The notes: a model not told the origin generated them from the letters alone. A stretch of 64,000 bases of DNA from Streptomyces sp. NBC_01275 (GCF_026340655.1 NZ_JAPEOZ010000001.1:4898001-4962000), one strand, 5' to 3'. Positions 24,804 through 34,025 are shown, numbered from the stretch's first letter. Program-made: numbers and translations.

Positions 24804-26567
24804 ATGCATCGGTACAGGTCCCACACCTGCGGCGAGCTCCGCGCCTCTGACGTCGGCACCGACGTCCGGCTGAGCGGCTGGCTGCACAATCGGCGCGACC
24901 TGGGCGGCATCCTGTTCATCGATCTGCGCGACCACTACGGCATCACGCAGCTGGTCGCCCGTCCGGGCACGCCCGCGTACGAGGCCCTCGACAAGGTGAC
25001 CAAGGAGTCGACGGTCCGCGTCGACGGCAAGGTCGTCTCGCGAGGTACGGACAACGTCAACGCGGACCTGCCGACCGGTGAGGTCGAGGTCGAGGTCGGA
25101 GAGGTCGAGCTGCTCGGCGCCGCCCAGCCGCTCCCCTTCACCATCAACACCGAGGACGGGGTCAACGAGGAGCGGCGCCTGGAGTACCGCTTCCTGGACC
25201 TGCGCCGCGAGCGCATGCACCGCAACATCATGCTGCGTACGTCGGTCATCTCGGCGATGCGGCACAAGATGACGGCGCTGGGCTTCAACGAGATGGCGAC
25301 GCCGATCCTGTCCGCGACCTCCCCCGAGGGCGCCCGCGACTTCGTCGTACCGTCCCGTCTGCACCCGGGCAAGTTCTACGCGCTGCCGCAGGCCCCGCAG
25401 CAGTTCAAGCAGCTGCTGATGATCTCGGGCTTCGACCGCTACTTCCAGATCGCGCCCTGTTTCCGGGACGAGGACGCGCGTGCGGACCGCTCGCCGGGCG
25501 AGTTCTACCAGCTCGACGTCGAGATGAGCTTCGTCGAGCAGGAGGACGTCTTCCAGCCGATCGAGAAGCTGATGACCGAGCTCTTCGAGGAGTTCGGCGG
25601 CGGGCGGCACGTCACCTCCCCCTTCCCGCGCATCCCGTTCCGCGAGTCGATGCTGAAGTACGGCTCCGACAAGCCGGACCTGCGGGCGAAGCTGGAGCTC
25701 TTCGACATCACCGACGTCTTCGCAGGCTCGGAGTTCAAGGCCTTCGCGGGCAAGCACGTACGCGCCCTGCCGGTGCCGGACGTCTCCGCGCAGCCCCGCA
25801 AGTTCTTCGACCAGCTCGGCGACTTCGCGGTGACGCTGGGCGCGAAGGGTCTGGCCTGGGTGCGGGTGGCCGAGGACGGCTCGCTGACCGGCCCGATCGC
25901 GAAGTTCCTCACCGAGGAGAACGTCGCCGAGCTGACCAAGCGCCTGTCGCTGGCCGCCGGTCACGCCGTGTTCTTCGGCGCGGGCGAGTTCGACGAGGTC
26001 TCGAAGATCATGGGCGCGGTCCGCGTCGAGGCGGCCAAGCGCGCCGGCCACTTCGAGGAGGGCGTCTTCCGCTTCTGCTGGATCGTCGACTTCCCGATGT
26101 ACGAGAAGGACGAGGAGACCGGCGCGATCGACTTCTCGCACAACCCGTTCTCCATGCCGCAGGGCGGCCTCGAGGCCCTGGAGACCCAGGACCCGCTGGA
26201 CATCCTGGGCTGGCAGTACGACATCGTCTGCAACGGCGTCGAGCTGTCCTCCGGCGCGATCCGCAACCACGAGCCGGAGATCATGCTCAAGGCCTTCGAG
26301 ATCGCGGGCTACGACCGTGACACCGTCGAGGAGAAGTTCGCGGGCATGCTGCGCGCCTTCCGCTTCGGCGCTCCGCCGCACGGCGGGATCGCGCCGGGCG
26401 TCGACCGCATCGTCATGCTCCTCGCGGACGAGCCCAACATCCGCGAGACGATCTCCTTCCCGCTCAACGGCAACGCCCAGGACCTGATGATGGGCGCGCC
26501 GACGGAGCTGGAGGAGGCCCGGCTGAGGGAGCTGCACCTGACGGTGCGCAAGCCGCAGCCGAAGTAG
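24804..26567 (+). CDS. aspS: Aspartyl-tRNA synthetase (probably non-discriminating)
   Basis: 587 residues, full bacterial-type AspRS. The OB-fold anticodon domain ([27 protein letters not shown]) is followed by class II motif 1, motif 2 ([30 protein letters not shown]), the GAD insertion domain and motif 3 ([26 protein letters not shown]). It charges tRNA-Asp with aspartate. Streptomyces generally make Asn-tRNA through GatCAB. The His in WLHNRRDLG corresponds to the residue linked to relaxed tRNA specificity in other non-discriminating AspRS, so charging of tRNA-Asn as well is likely; this is inference. A parS site lies upstream. No T-box was seen. Confidence 0.97.
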   Translation: MHRYRSHTCGELRASDVGTDVRLSGWLHNRRDLGGILFIDLRDHYGITQLVARPGTPAYEALDKVTKESTVRVDGKVVSRGTDNVNADLPTGEVEVEVGEVELLGAAQPLPFTINTEDGVNEERRLEYRFLDLRRERMHRNIMLRTSVISAMRHKMTALGFNEMATPILSATSPEGARDFVVPSRLHPGKFYALPQAPQQFKQLLMISGFDRYFQIAPCFRDEDARADRSPGEFYQLDVEMSFVEQEDVFQPIEKLMTELFEEFGGGRHVTSPFPRIPFRESMLKYGSDKPDLRAKLELFDITDVFAGSEFKAFAGKHVRALPVPDVSAQPRKFFDQLGDFAVTLGAKGLAWVRVAEDGSLTGPIAKFLTEENVAELTKRLSLAAGHAVFFGAGEFDEVSKIMGAVRVEAAKRAGHFEEGVFRFCWIVDFPMYEKDEETGAIDFSHNPFSMPQGGLEALETQDPLDILGWQYDIVCNGVELSSGAIRNHEPEIMLKAFEIAGYDRDTVEEKFAGMLRAFRFGAPPHGGIAPGVDRIVMLLADEPNIRETISFPLNGNAQDLMMGAPTELEEARLRELHLTVRKPQPK

Positions 26568-26573
26568 ATCCGA

Positions 26574-26634
26574 CCGGAGATCTGAGACCGGAGATCTGAG
26601 ACCGGCGATCTGAGACCTGAGACCTGAGACCTGA
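26574..26634. repeat. Tandem GAGATCTGAGACCG / CCTGAGA repeats after aspS
   Basis: Three copies of a 14-bp unit followed by three 7-bp units lie between the aspS stop and its terminator. Non-coding. Confidence 0.7.
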
Positions 26635-26636
26635 GA

Positions 26637-26668
26637 GTGGCTCGGAACCGACGACGGTTCCGGGCCAC
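26637..26668 (+). terminator. Terminator of aspS
   Basis: A 14-bp stem with one G-U pair (GTGGCTCGGAACCG with CGGTTCCGGGCCAC), a 4-nt loop and a following TTTTG run form a classic intrinsic terminator. Confidence 0.92.
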
Positions 26669-26740
26669 TTTTGTGTTCCACGGAAACTGACAGCCCTTCC
26701 TTATGCTCCTGACAGCTTTCCTCCCTAGCGTCCCGGCTTC

Positions 26741-27703
26741 ATGACGGGAACTCAGAAACCACACAGCGAACGGGAATTGACGCGCCGGACGGTCGTCGCG
26801 GTCGGTGCGACCGGCGTCGCGGCAGCGGGCCTGGGCGGCACCGCGTTCGCAGCGGGCGCCTTAGGCGAGGAGAAGGGCGGCAGAGGCGTGCCGGCCGGCA
26901 CGTCGACCGGCACGCCGGCCGAGGACGGCGTCTGCTACCGGCTGACCTCGGAGGCCGTCGAGGGCCCCTACTACATCGACGCCGACAAGATCCGCCGGGA
27001 CGTGACCGAGGACCGCGAGGGCATTCCGCTGGTCCTCGCCCTCAAGGTGATCGACTCCGAGACCTGCAAGCCGATCCGGAACGCGGCCGTCGACATCTGG
27101 CACTGCGACGCGGTGGGGGTGTACTCGGGGTACGAGGACATGGGCAGCGGCGGTGGAGGCGGCGGCCCCGCTCCCACGGGTGAGCCCCCGACGGACGCCC
27201 CGACCGGCCCTCCTCCCGGCGGTGGCGGAGGCGGCCACGCGGAGCCGACGGACGACACCCGCTATCTGCGCGGCACCTGGCGTACGGACCGGCACGGCCA
27301 TGTCACTTTCAAGACGGTCTTCCCCGGCTGGTACCGGGGCCGTTGCGTCCACATCCACACCAAGGTGCACGTGGACGGCGAGTGGACCGACGCCGGCTAC
27401 GAGGGCGGGCACACCTGCCACACCGGGCAGTTCTTCTTCGACGAGGAGTCGGTCCTGGCCACGGCGGTGGTGGAGCCGTATGTCAGCAACACCGCCGAGC
27501 GGACGACCCTGACCGAGGACACGATCTACGACCAGAGCGGCACGACGGGCGGCCTGCTGAAGCTGCGCTACGACAAGCGGAACATCGCGAGGGGGGTGCG
27601 CGCGTCGCTGACGGTCGGCGTCGACCCGGACGCCACGCACGACGGCCAGGACGCCCCGCCGCAGCCGAGCGCCTCGGCGTCCCCTTCCGCGTCGGCCTCC
27701 TGA
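26741..27703 (+). CDS. Secreted intradiol ring-cleavage dioxygenase, copy 1 (TTA codon)
   Basis: 320 residues with a Tat-like signal (ELTRRTVVAVGATGVAAAGLGG). Fe(III) ligands of the intradiol family are in place: Tyr128 in WHCDAVGVYSGY, Tyr198 in PGWYRGR, and His204 and His206 in CVHIHTKV. It should cleave catechol-type rings outside the cell, as in aromatic polymer use. A Gly/Pro linker (135-168) interrupts the core, and the tail is Ser/Ala-rich. Leu41 is a TTA codon (26861-26863), so synthesis probably depends on the bldA tRNA and on developmental timing. It is paralogous to the gene at 29684. Both share CTGACAG, 10 nt, TAGC upstream. Confidence 0.9.
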   Translation: MTGTQKPHSERELTRRTVVAVGATGVAAAGLGGTAFAAGALGEEKGGRGVPAGTSTGTPAEDGVCYRLTSEAVEGPYYIDADKIRRDVTEDREGIPLVLALKVIDSETCKPIRNAAVDIWHCDAVGVYSGYEDMGSGGGGGGPAPTGEPPTDAPTGPPPGGGGGGHAEPTDDTRYLRGTWRTDRHGHVTFKTVFPGWYRGRCVHIHTKVHVDGEWTDAGYEGGHTCHTGQFFFDEESVLATAVVEPYVSNTAERTTLTEDTIYDQSGTTGGLLKLRYDKRNIARGVRASLTVGVDPDATHDGQDAPPQPSASASPSASAS

Positions 27704-27750
27704 CGCCGTCGCCTTGACGCCGCCTTCCTGACATCGGATCGGCTTGACGA

Positions 27751-27794
27751 GGTCCTCTCCCCCGCCGCTTCCACCGCGGCGGCGGGAGGGGACC
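27751..27794. terminator. Bidirectional terminator
   Basis: A long imperfect hairpin (GGTCCTCTCC with GGGAGGGGACC, inner CCGCCGC with GCGGCGG) lies between the convergent dioxygenase and nadD-like genes. Confidence 0.7.
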
Positions 27795-27853
27795 GTCGCC
27801 GGCCACGACAGTCCTGCGGGACGACGCCTCCCTGTGACGCAGTACGACGTGAC

Positions 27854-28495
27854 TCAGTACGACTCCTGGTGCACCGCGCGATCGAGGTAGAGGCCGCGCT
27901 CGGCGATGTAGGCGGCGACGCCGTCCGGCAACAGGTGACGGACGGGGCGTCCGTCGCGTATGCGGGCCCTGATCTGGGTGGAGGAGATCCGCCACGGGCG
28001 CGGGGACGCGGGGACGTACAGCCCCGACCGGGGCAGGCGGCCGGGGTCCGGTACGTGGTCGGCCCGGCCGCAGACCACCAGTCGGGCCAGTCGGGGGATC
28101 GCCTCGGCCTGGTGCCACTGCGACATTCCTTCGGCGGTGTCCGTTCCGACGATCAGGAACAGCTCGGCCTCGGGTCCCAGTCGACGGCGGAACTCCTGGA
28201 GCGTGGGCACGGTGTGGCTGGGGCCCGGCCGGTCGAGTTCGACGCGGCTGACGGAGAGCAGCGGATGGGGCCGACAGGCGATCGCCGCCATCGCGAAGCG
28301 GTCCGCCGAAGGCGACACCGCACGGGGATCCTTGTGGCAGGGCTCGCCGGTCGGAACCAGGACGACCTGGTCGAGGCCGCACGCGGACGCCGCCCTGGAG
28401 GCGTTGTGCAGATGTGCGCGGTGGATGGGATCGAAGGTTCCTCCCATGATGCCGATCCGCAAGGCCGGCGCACCCCCCAATGCGTCCTGCGGCAA
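27854..28495 (-). CDS. NadD-like nicotinate-nucleotide adenylyltransferase
   Basis: 213 residues. Nucleotidyltransferase motifs: GIMGGTFDPIHRAHLHNA (GGTFDPxHxxH, with HRAH as the HxGH-like signature) and the C-terminal RISSTQIRARIRDGRPVRHLLPDGVAAYI (ISSTxxR). It would join ATP and nicotinate mononucleotide to form deamido-NAD. Streptomyces usually has a nadD in the obg/rpmA region, so this may be a second copy or a relative with another nucleotide substrate. The start is uncertain: TTG 28493-28495 is given, but TTG 28480 with AGGACG, or the ATG of IMGGTFD, are possible. It is divergent from the membrane-anchored protein gene. Confidence 0.8.
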   Translation of the reverse strand: MPQDALGGAPALRIGIMGGTFDPIHRAHLHNASRAASACGLDQVVLVPTGEPCHKDPRAVSPSADRFAMAAIACRPHPLLSVSRVELDRPGPSHTVPTLQEFRRRLGPEAELFLIVGTDTAEGMSQWHQAEAIPRLARLVVCGRADHVPDPGRLPRSGLYVPASPRPWRISSTQIRARIRDGRPVRHLLPDGVAAYIAERGLYLDRAVHQESY

Positions 28496-28768
28496 CCCGG
28501 CAACATCCCATGCGCACAGGGAGTTTGGCGTTACGTCACCACGCGTACCCGATCACGGTAGCGCGCGCCGTCCGCCGGGGGTCGCGGAGGGATGGGGAGG
28601 GGCGCGGGCAGGAGACGGAAAGGCGCTGTCCGGGGCGGGGCACTCCCTCTTGGCCGCCTCACCGGAGCCGCACAGGAATCACGAGGGGTGCCCACAGTCG
28701 GTTGGCGTCTCATGGGGGCGTAGGCCGGCGAAGGTCGGTGGGGCAAGGGGCAAGGGAGGAAGCCGGCC

Positions 28769-29209
28769 ATGGGCACGGGGTTCATGATCATGCTGTCGGT
28801 GATGCTGATCGTCGGCGCGGTGGTGGGGGTCGTGGCCCAACGTCGCGCCCAGCGCGGCCGCCGCCCGTCCGACCTGGACGCGGAGGCGGAGGCGAACCAC
28901 TGGCTCGTACGGCTGGGCGGGGGGCTGGTCCCACCGGACGTACGGGTGTGGGTGGACGCGGACGAGACGGCGGGGCGAGCATTGACCGACGCGGCGGAAT
29001 GTCATCGCGCGGCGCGGGTGCGGCTGGCCGCGGCTTCTACGGCGGGGGAGTACGCGGAGGTCACGCGGGTGGCGAAGGAGGGGCTGGAGCACTTGCGCGA
29101 GGCCCGGACAGCGCTTGGCCTCGGCCCGGTCCCGGTCCCGGCCACGTCCGGCAGCGAGGCCGCCAGGCGCTCCGCCGTCGGAGCAGGGGTCGCGGCTACG
29201 TCTGCCTAG
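28769..29209 (+). CDS. Membrane-anchored protein of unknown function
   Basis: 146 residues from ATG 28769-28771 with GGGAGGAAG. One N-terminal membrane helix (MIMLSVMLIVGAVVGVVA) is followed by a basic stretch QRRAQRGRRP and a cytoplasmic helical domain (LDAEAEANHWLVRLGGGLVPPDVRVWVDADETAGRALTDAAECHRAARVRLAAA and onward). I see no catalytic motif and recognise no family. It probably forms a coiled-coil-like membrane-tethered protein. It is single and monocistronic. Confidence 0.8.
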   Translation: MGTGFMIMLSVMLIVGAVVGVVAQRRAQRGRRPSDLDAEAEANHWLVRLGGGLVPPDVRVWVDADETAGRALTDAAECHRAARVRLAAASTAGEYAEVTRVAKEGLEHLREARTALGLGPVPVPATSGSEAARRSAVGAGVAATSA

Positions 29210-29277
29210 GGCGGGGGAAGCCGTCCCGCTCTGCCCTGATCAGGTCTTTGCAGTCCGTTGTTGGGGCGGAGGAACGT

Positions 29278-29420
29278 TCAGGCGACGGCGTTGGTCAGGT
29301 CGCACCAGATGTATTTGCCGGCGCCGACGAGGTTCTTGTGATCCGGTTGCTGGACCCAGCCCCAGCCGTCGGAGCAGGTGCGGACGAGTGTCAGGCCACG
29401 GCCGGATTCCGCGTCCCAGG
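29278..29420 (-). pseudogene. C-terminal remnant of a RsbW-like HATPase gene
   Basis: The last 45 codons read DAESGRGLTLVRTCSDGWGW and end GAGKYIWCDLTNAVA, matching the G2 box and C-terminus of the ATP-binding proteins that accompany XRE-DUF397 pairs in Streptomyces. No N box or metal site precedes it: upstream codons become Gly/Glu-rich nonsense. It is therefore a 3' fragment. Confidence 0.55.
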
Positions 29421-29430
29421 GGTGTCGCGG

Positions 29431-29550
29431 GACGGACAGACCTCGCTGCTCCTCCGCGAGAGCGACGACCCTGCTCGAATGCTCCTCCTCACCCCCGCCG
29501 CCCCTGCCGCCCTCGCCGCGCTTCTCCGCACCCTGGTGGAGCACAAGTAA
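29431..29550 (+). pseudogene. C-terminal remnant of a DUF397 gene
   Basis: The frame ends LLLRESDDPARMLLLTPAAP and AALAALLRTLVEHK followed by TAA. The pattern ESDDP then TPAAxxALLR is the C-terminal half of DUF397 proteins. There is no start or N-terminal WxKSSYS segment. It points away from the adjacent HATPase remnant, as in intact loci from which the middle has been lost. Confidence 0.42.
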
Positions 29551-29683
29551 GGCGAGCCTCACCATGCTCTTTACTGGAATCAGGCCAGAAAAAGACCCTT
29601 GTCCGGCCCCTCTTTTACCTTGCCTTGGAATTCCATAGGTCTCTCCCACGCCCCTGACAGGCCGGGCTCCTAGCTTCACGCTC

Positions 29684-30709
29684 ATGACGGGAAACACAGG
29701 AAGCACAGGAAACACCGAGAACAGCGCGAGCGCCGAGAACGACCAGCAAGGGCCCAAGCACAAGCGTGATCTGACCCGCCGTAAGGTCGTCGTCGCCGGT
29801 GCGGGCGCCGTCGCTGCGGTCGGGGTCGGCGGGTCGTTGGCCGCGGGCGCCTTCGCCGGGGAGGCGAAGGGGAAGAAGGCCACCGCCTCGGCCAGTGCCG
29901 GCGAGGTCTGCTACAAGCTCACCTCCGAGACCACGGAGGGCCCGTACTACATCGACGCCGACAAGCTCCGCCGGGACATCACCGAGGACAAGGAGGGCAT
30001 CCCCCTCACCCTCAGCCTGAAGGTCATCGACTCCGAGACCTGCAAGCCCATCCGGAACGCGGCCGTCGACGTCTGGCACTGCGACGCGCTGGGCATCTAC
30101 TCCGGCTACGAGAGCCTGTCCACCGGCGGTGGGGGCGGCGCTCCGACCGACGCGCCCTCCGGTACCCCGACCGACGTCCCGACCGGCACTCCGACCGGTG
30201 AGCCGCCCTCCGGCGGCGGCGGTGGCGGCGGGCACGAGGAGCCCACCGACGACGAGCGCTACCTGCGCGGCACCTGGAAGACGGACAAGGAAGGCCGGGT
30301 CACTTTCAAGACGATCTTCCCGGGCTGGTACCGCGGCCGCACCGTCCACATCCACACCAAGGTGCACGTGGACGGCGAGTGGACCGACGCCGGCTACGAG
30401 GGCGGGCACGCCTGCCACACCGGGCAGTTCTTCTTCGACGAGGAGTCCGTGCTCGCCTCGGCGGAGGTGGCGCCGTACTCCACCAGCACCACGGAGCGCA
30501 CGACGCTCACCGAGGACACGATCTACGACCAGAGCGGCACGACGGGCGGCCTGCTGAAGCTGCGCTACAACAAGAAGGACATCGCCAAGGGCGTGGTGGG
30601 TTCGATCACCATGGGCGTCGACCCGGACGCCACCCATGACGGCACCGACGACGCGGTCCAGCCGGGCGCGTCCGCCACGACGTCCGCGTCCGAGTCGGCG
30701 GCCTCGTAG
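29684..30709 (+). CDS. Secreted intradiol ring-cleavage dioxygenase, copy 2
   Basis: 341 residues, closely similar to the gene at 26741 across the catalytic core. The Tat-like signal is HKRDLTRRKVVVAGAGAVAAVGVGG. Iron ligands are a Tyr in WHCDALGIYSGY, a Tyr in PGWYRGR and two His in TVHIHTKVHVDGEW. The internal linker is an expanded Gly/Pro/Thr repeat (PTDAPSGTPTDVPTGTPTGEPP). There is no TTA codon, unlike copy 1, so the two copies may be expressed at different times. It is exported and probably acts on catecholic products of plant polymer breakdown, inferred from known Streptomyces homologues. Confidence 0.9.
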   Translation: MTGNTGSTGNTENSASAENDQQGPKHKRDLTRRKVVVAGAGAVAAVGVGGSLAAGAFAGEAKGKKATASASAGEVCYKLTSETTEGPYYIDADKLRRDITEDKEGIPLTLSLKVIDSETCKPIRNAAVDVWHCDALGIYSGYESLSTGGGGGAPTDAPSGTPTDVPTGTPTGEPPSGGGGGGGHEEPTDDERYLRGTWKTDKEGRVTFKTIFPGWYRGRTVHIHTKVHVDGEWTDAGYEGGHACHTGQFFFDEESVLASAEVAPYSTSTTERTTLTEDTIYDQSGTTGGLLKLRYNKKDIAKGVVGSITMGVDPDATHDGTDDAVQPGASATTSASESAAS

Positions 30710-30766
30710 CAGGGCTGACGTCGGCCGTCTCACCCGTCTTCACGTGTCCCGCCCGCCTCACCGGTC

Positions 30767-31441
30767 TCACTCGTCCGGTGACGCCCCCTCCTCCAGCAGT
30801 CGTTCCGCGATGTCCGTCGACCAGGACTGGGCCCAGGCCCGCAGGTCGGTGATGTCGTCCGCCGCCAGGCCGTAGGCCGTGAACGCCGTGTCCGGGTAGT
30901 GGTCGGTGCCGGTGAGGCGGGTCTGGAGGGTCGGGAGGTCGAAGTCGTCGCGGGCGTGCCGGCGGGCGAGTTCCTCCAGGTCGGGGTGGGTGAAACGGGC
31001 GGACGCCGCCCTCGCGTCGATCAGGTCGACGGCCAGTCCCCGGTCGTACAGGGCACGGATCTTCGTGCCCACCGCGTCCTGGAGGGAGAGGGCCGGGCCG
31101 TACGGCGTGAGGGCGGGCGGGCTCCAGAGGGTCTCCTTGTGGAGGGCCAGCTGGAGCCCGACCTGCGTCTCGGGGTCCTCGACCGTCAGATGCGCGGACA
31201 GCGGGTCCGTGTCCCGGACGCTCACCTCGCGGCCGCGGGAGGTCAGTCCCGCGCTCAGCGTCCCGGCGATCGTGCGCATCGGCTCGGCGCTCTCCGTCGC
31301 CAGGTCCACGTTCGCGTGGGGGCGTCGGAGCAGGCCGTGGGCCTGGAGGGCGTAACCGCCGGCCAGCGAGAGGGAAACGGCCGGGGCGGTCACGCCGAAG
31401 ACCTCGGCGAGGAGGCGGAGGTGCGGTCGGAGGAGGTCCAC
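30767..31441 (-). CDS. AbiEii/AbiGii-like nucleotidyltransferase
   Basis: 224 residues from GTG 31439-31441 (no clear ribosome-binding site). The NTase signature is SLAGGYALQAHGLLRRPHANVDLATESAEPMRTIAG, i.e. the GG(x) box followed by the metal-binding DxD region, here reduced to VDLAT. TKIRALYDRGLAVDLIDARAA is the conserved helical element of this family. Relatives are toxins of type IV toxin-antitoxin systems that transfer nucleotides to tRNA or proteins. No AbiEi-type antitoxin lies next to it, and the first Asp of the usual DID is replaced by Asn (ANVDL), so activity is uncertain. It may be a domesticated orphan. Confidence 0.8.
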   Translation of the reverse strand: MDLLRPHLRLLAEVFGVTAPAVSLSLAGGYALQAHGLLRRPHANVDLATESAEPMRTIAGTLSAGLTSRGREVSVRDTDPLSAHLTVEDPETQVGLQLALHKETLWSPPALTPYGPALSLQDAVGTKIRALYDRGLAVDLIDARAASARFTHPDLEELARRHARDDFDLPTLQTRLTGTDHYPDTAFTAYGLAADDITDLRAWAQSWSTDIAERLLEEGASPDE

Positions 31442-31511
31442 CGAGTAGTCGTAGCAGGAGTGACGGCCGTTGCGGGCGCACGACCCGGATACGCCCGCCC
31501 CCTCATTCCCG

Positions 31512-34025
31512 TCAGGACAGGGACTTGTAACCGCCCCAGCCCGTCCCGAGCAGCGTCCGCGTCCCGAACGACCCCTTTCCGTCGCCGTACTGGCGGTACA
31601 GCTTGCCGGCGGTGTCGCGGGCGACGAGGTCGGCCTTGCCGTCGCGGTTGAGGTCGCCGACGCCGACGACGGCGTTGTAGGTACCGCCCCAGTTCGCGGC
31701 CACCTTCACCCGCGCGCCGAACGTGCCCTTGCCCGTCCCGAGGTACCGGTACAGGTTGTCGGCCTTGTCCTGGGCCAGCAGGTCGCCGGCGCCGTCCCCG
31801 TTGAGGTCACCGGCCCCGACGACCTTCTTGTACGTCTTCCAGTCGGCGTACAGCTTCACGCGCGCGGCGAGTCTGCCCGTGCTCGTGCCCTTGTACAGGT
31901 ACACCGTGCCGGTCGAGCTGTTGCGGGCGATGACGTCCGGGCGGCCGTCCTTGGTCACGTCTCCCGGCGAAGTGAGCACGTCGTACTGGTTCCAGCCGCT
32001 GGTGGCGAGCGTGGTGTACGACGTCGTCGGCTTCAGGGCCGCGCCGCAGGCCGGCTTGTACAGGCGCAGCGCCCCACCGGCGAGGCGGACGAGGACGTCG
32101 TTGCAGCGGTCGCCGCTCAGGTCGCCGACCGGGACGGCCTTGGCGGACGTGGCCCAGCCGGTGCCGGTGAGCTTGCCCGAGAACGTGCCGGCGCCGGTGC
32201 CGTACTGGTAGGTCAGGCCGCCCGAGGAGCTGAGGGTGAGCAGGTCGCCGGTGCCGTCGGGGGTGGCCGAGGCGCCGCCGAAGTCGTGGGCGAGGGCCGC
32301 GCCGTCGGTGACGGTCACCGTGCCCGAGGCCAGCCGCACGGCCGAGGACGCGCCGTCCTGCGTGGCGTGCAGGGTCCAGGTCAGGGGGCCGTTGGGGGCG
32401 TAACTCCCCGATGCGGTACGGCCGTTCCAGCTCGCGGCGACCTTCAGGCCGTCGGCGGAACCGGAGAGGGCGCGTACGGTTCTGCCCGCCCGGTCGGTGA
32501 GGGTCACCGTCCATGCCGAGGTGGGCCTGCTGAGCTGCCAGGTCGGCGCCCAGGCGGTGCCGGTGGTGGCGGTGCCCTTCAGCGGGGCCGCCGCCGGGAC
32601 GGCCGAGCCGCTGACGGCCAGCGCCGGCCAGGCGGTGCGGGAGGCGTACAGCCGGTCCACGTCGTTGCCGCTCGCGGTGCCGGACCAGACGGCGGTGGCG
32701 GCGCCGTCGTCGCCGACCGAGATCCGGCCGCGGACGAACGCATCGGCCGAGCCCGGCAGTGGGGCCGCCGTCGACCAGACGCCGTCGCTGCGCACGGACT
32801 CCATCAGTACGCGGCCGCCGCTCCCCTGGGTCCACAGGGCGTGGACGGTGCCGTCGTCGCCGATCGCGGTGTCGTACTGCTCGGGCACATACGCCGTCGA
32901 CAGCGTCCGTACGGCCGACCAGACGCCGGTGTCCGCGTCGCGGGTGGCGGTGCGGGCGCCGAAGGTGGTGGTGTAGTCGACCCAGACGAGGGTGACGTCT
33001 CCGTCGGGTGCGATCAGCGGCTCGGGGGTCTCGGCCAGATTCTCCGTGGCGGTGACGGACCCGGCCGCGGACCACGCGCCGTCGGCGGCGCGCGTCGCGG
33101 TGAGGAGCGCCGAGTCCTCGGAGGCGTCGGTGCCCTTCCAGGCGAGGGTCACGGATCCGTCGTCCGCCGCCGCGATCTCGGGAGCGCTGACGGACTGGTA
33201 GGCGCCGCTCGCCGCGACCGGCGTGCTCCACTCGGCGGCGTCGGCCGCCCGGGAGACGGCGCGCAGCTGGGCGGACTCGCCGGCCGTCTGCTTGTAGACG
33301 ACGACCGTGGCGCCGTCGGAGGTGACGGCGACGCTCGGTGCGGAGGCCAGGTCGGCCCCGTCCGCGGTCGCGGTGCTGACCCGCACCGGCGCGGACCAGG
33401 CGCCGTCGGCGCCGCGGGTGGCGGTGCTCACCTCCCACTTGGCGGCGCTGGAGGCCTTGCTGCCCCAGACCGCGGTGAGCGTGCCGTCGGCCGCCTCGGC
33501 GAGGTCGAGGCCGCCGTCGCCCCGGGAGGCGTCGGCGCCGACGAGTGCGACGGGCGTGGACCAGCCGGACCTGTCGGCCGCGAGCACGGAGCTGACCAGC
33601 CGGCTCTCGTTGTGGCCGTCGTACGGCGCGGTGGAGTTCGGGAACTCCCACCACACCGCGGTGACCGTGCCGTCGGCGGAGACGTGCACCTTGACGCTTC
33701 CGGCCTCGGTCGGCGTGGTCGCCAGCAGCGCCGGCGTGCCCCAGGCGTCACTGCCGGCCGGGCGTACGGCGGCGTGGAGCCTGCGCTCGTTGCCGCTGGC
33801 GCCCGCGAACTGGTTCCAGACCGCGACGGCGGACCCGTCGGCGGCGGTGACGACGTCCTGCACGGAGGCGGTGACATCGGTACCGGTGATGGCGGTGGCC
33901 GTCGTCCAGGGGACGACCGGCGCGGCGGCGGCCGTCGACGGCAGCACCACGCCTCCCGCGACCGAGAGCGCCACCGATGAGATCGCGACCGCGAGCCGGC
34001 GGCGTGACAGGGCGAAGCTGCCCAC
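31512..34025 (-). CDS. Secreted FG-GAP/VCBS repeat protein, copy 1
   Basis: 837 residues from GTG 34023-34025 behind GGGAGGTGAG. The signal peptide is RRLAVAISSVALSVAGGVVLPSTAAAA. Residues about 40-470 repeat a propeller-like motif (ADGSAVAVWNQF, ADGTVTAVWWEF, DDGSVTLAWKGT). A FlgD/Ig-like segment follows (TLTDRAGRTVRALSGSADG, WNGRTASGSY). The last 250 residues carry FG-GAP repeats with calcium-loop motifs GDLSGDRCNDVLVR, GDVTKDGRPDVIARN, GDLNGDGAGDLLAQD and GDLNRDGKADLVARD. It is extracellular, calcium-binding and probably adhesive or matrix-associated. A paralogue lies at 37586-40051 across the DUF4956 operon. Confidence 0.88.
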   Translation of the reverse strand: MGSFALSRRRLAVAISSVALSVAGGVVLPSTAAAAPVVPWTTATAITGTDVTASVQDVVTAADGSAVAVWNQFAGASGNERRLHAAVRPAGSDAWGTPALLATTPTEAGSVKVHVSADGTVTAVWWEFPNSTAPYDGHNESRLVSSVLAADRSGWSTPVALVGADASRGDGGLDLAEAADGTLTAVWGSKASSAAKWEVSTATRGADGAWSAPVRVSTATADGADLASAPSVAVTSDGATVVVYKQTAGESAQLRAVSRAADAAEWSTPVAASGAYQSVSAPEIAAADDGSVTLAWKGTDASEDSALLTATRAADGAWSAAGSVTATENLAETPEPLIAPDGDVTLVWVDYTTTFGARTATRDADTGVWSAVRTLSTAYVPEQYDTAIGDDGTVHALWTQGSGGRVLMESVRSDGVWSTAAPLPGSADAFVRGRISVGDDGAATAVWSGTASGNDVDRLYASRTAWPALAVSGSAVPAAAPLKGTATTGTAWAPTWQLSRPTSAWTVTLTDRAGRTVRALSGSADGLKVAASWNGRTASGSYAPNGPLTWTLHATQDGASSAVRLASGTVTVTDGAALAHDFGGASATPDGTGDLLTLSSSGGLTYQYGTGAGTFSGKLTGTGWATSAKAVPVGDLSGDRCNDVLVRLAGGALRLYKPACGAALKPTTSYTTLATSGWNQYDVLTSPGDVTKDGRPDVIARNSSTGTVYLYKGTSTGRLAARVKLYADWKTYKKVVGAGDLNGDGAGDLLAQDKADNLYRYLGTGKGTFGARVKVAANWGGTYNAVVGVGDLNRDGKADLVARDTAGKLYRQYGDGKGSFGTRTLLGTGWGGYKSLS

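Noticed and set aside
28496..28768. Possible extra gene in the 273-bp gap between the nadD-like gene and the membrane-anchored protein gene
   Set aside because: Frames there are Pro/Arg-rich with no ribosome-binding site or codon bias; treated as a divergent promoter region.
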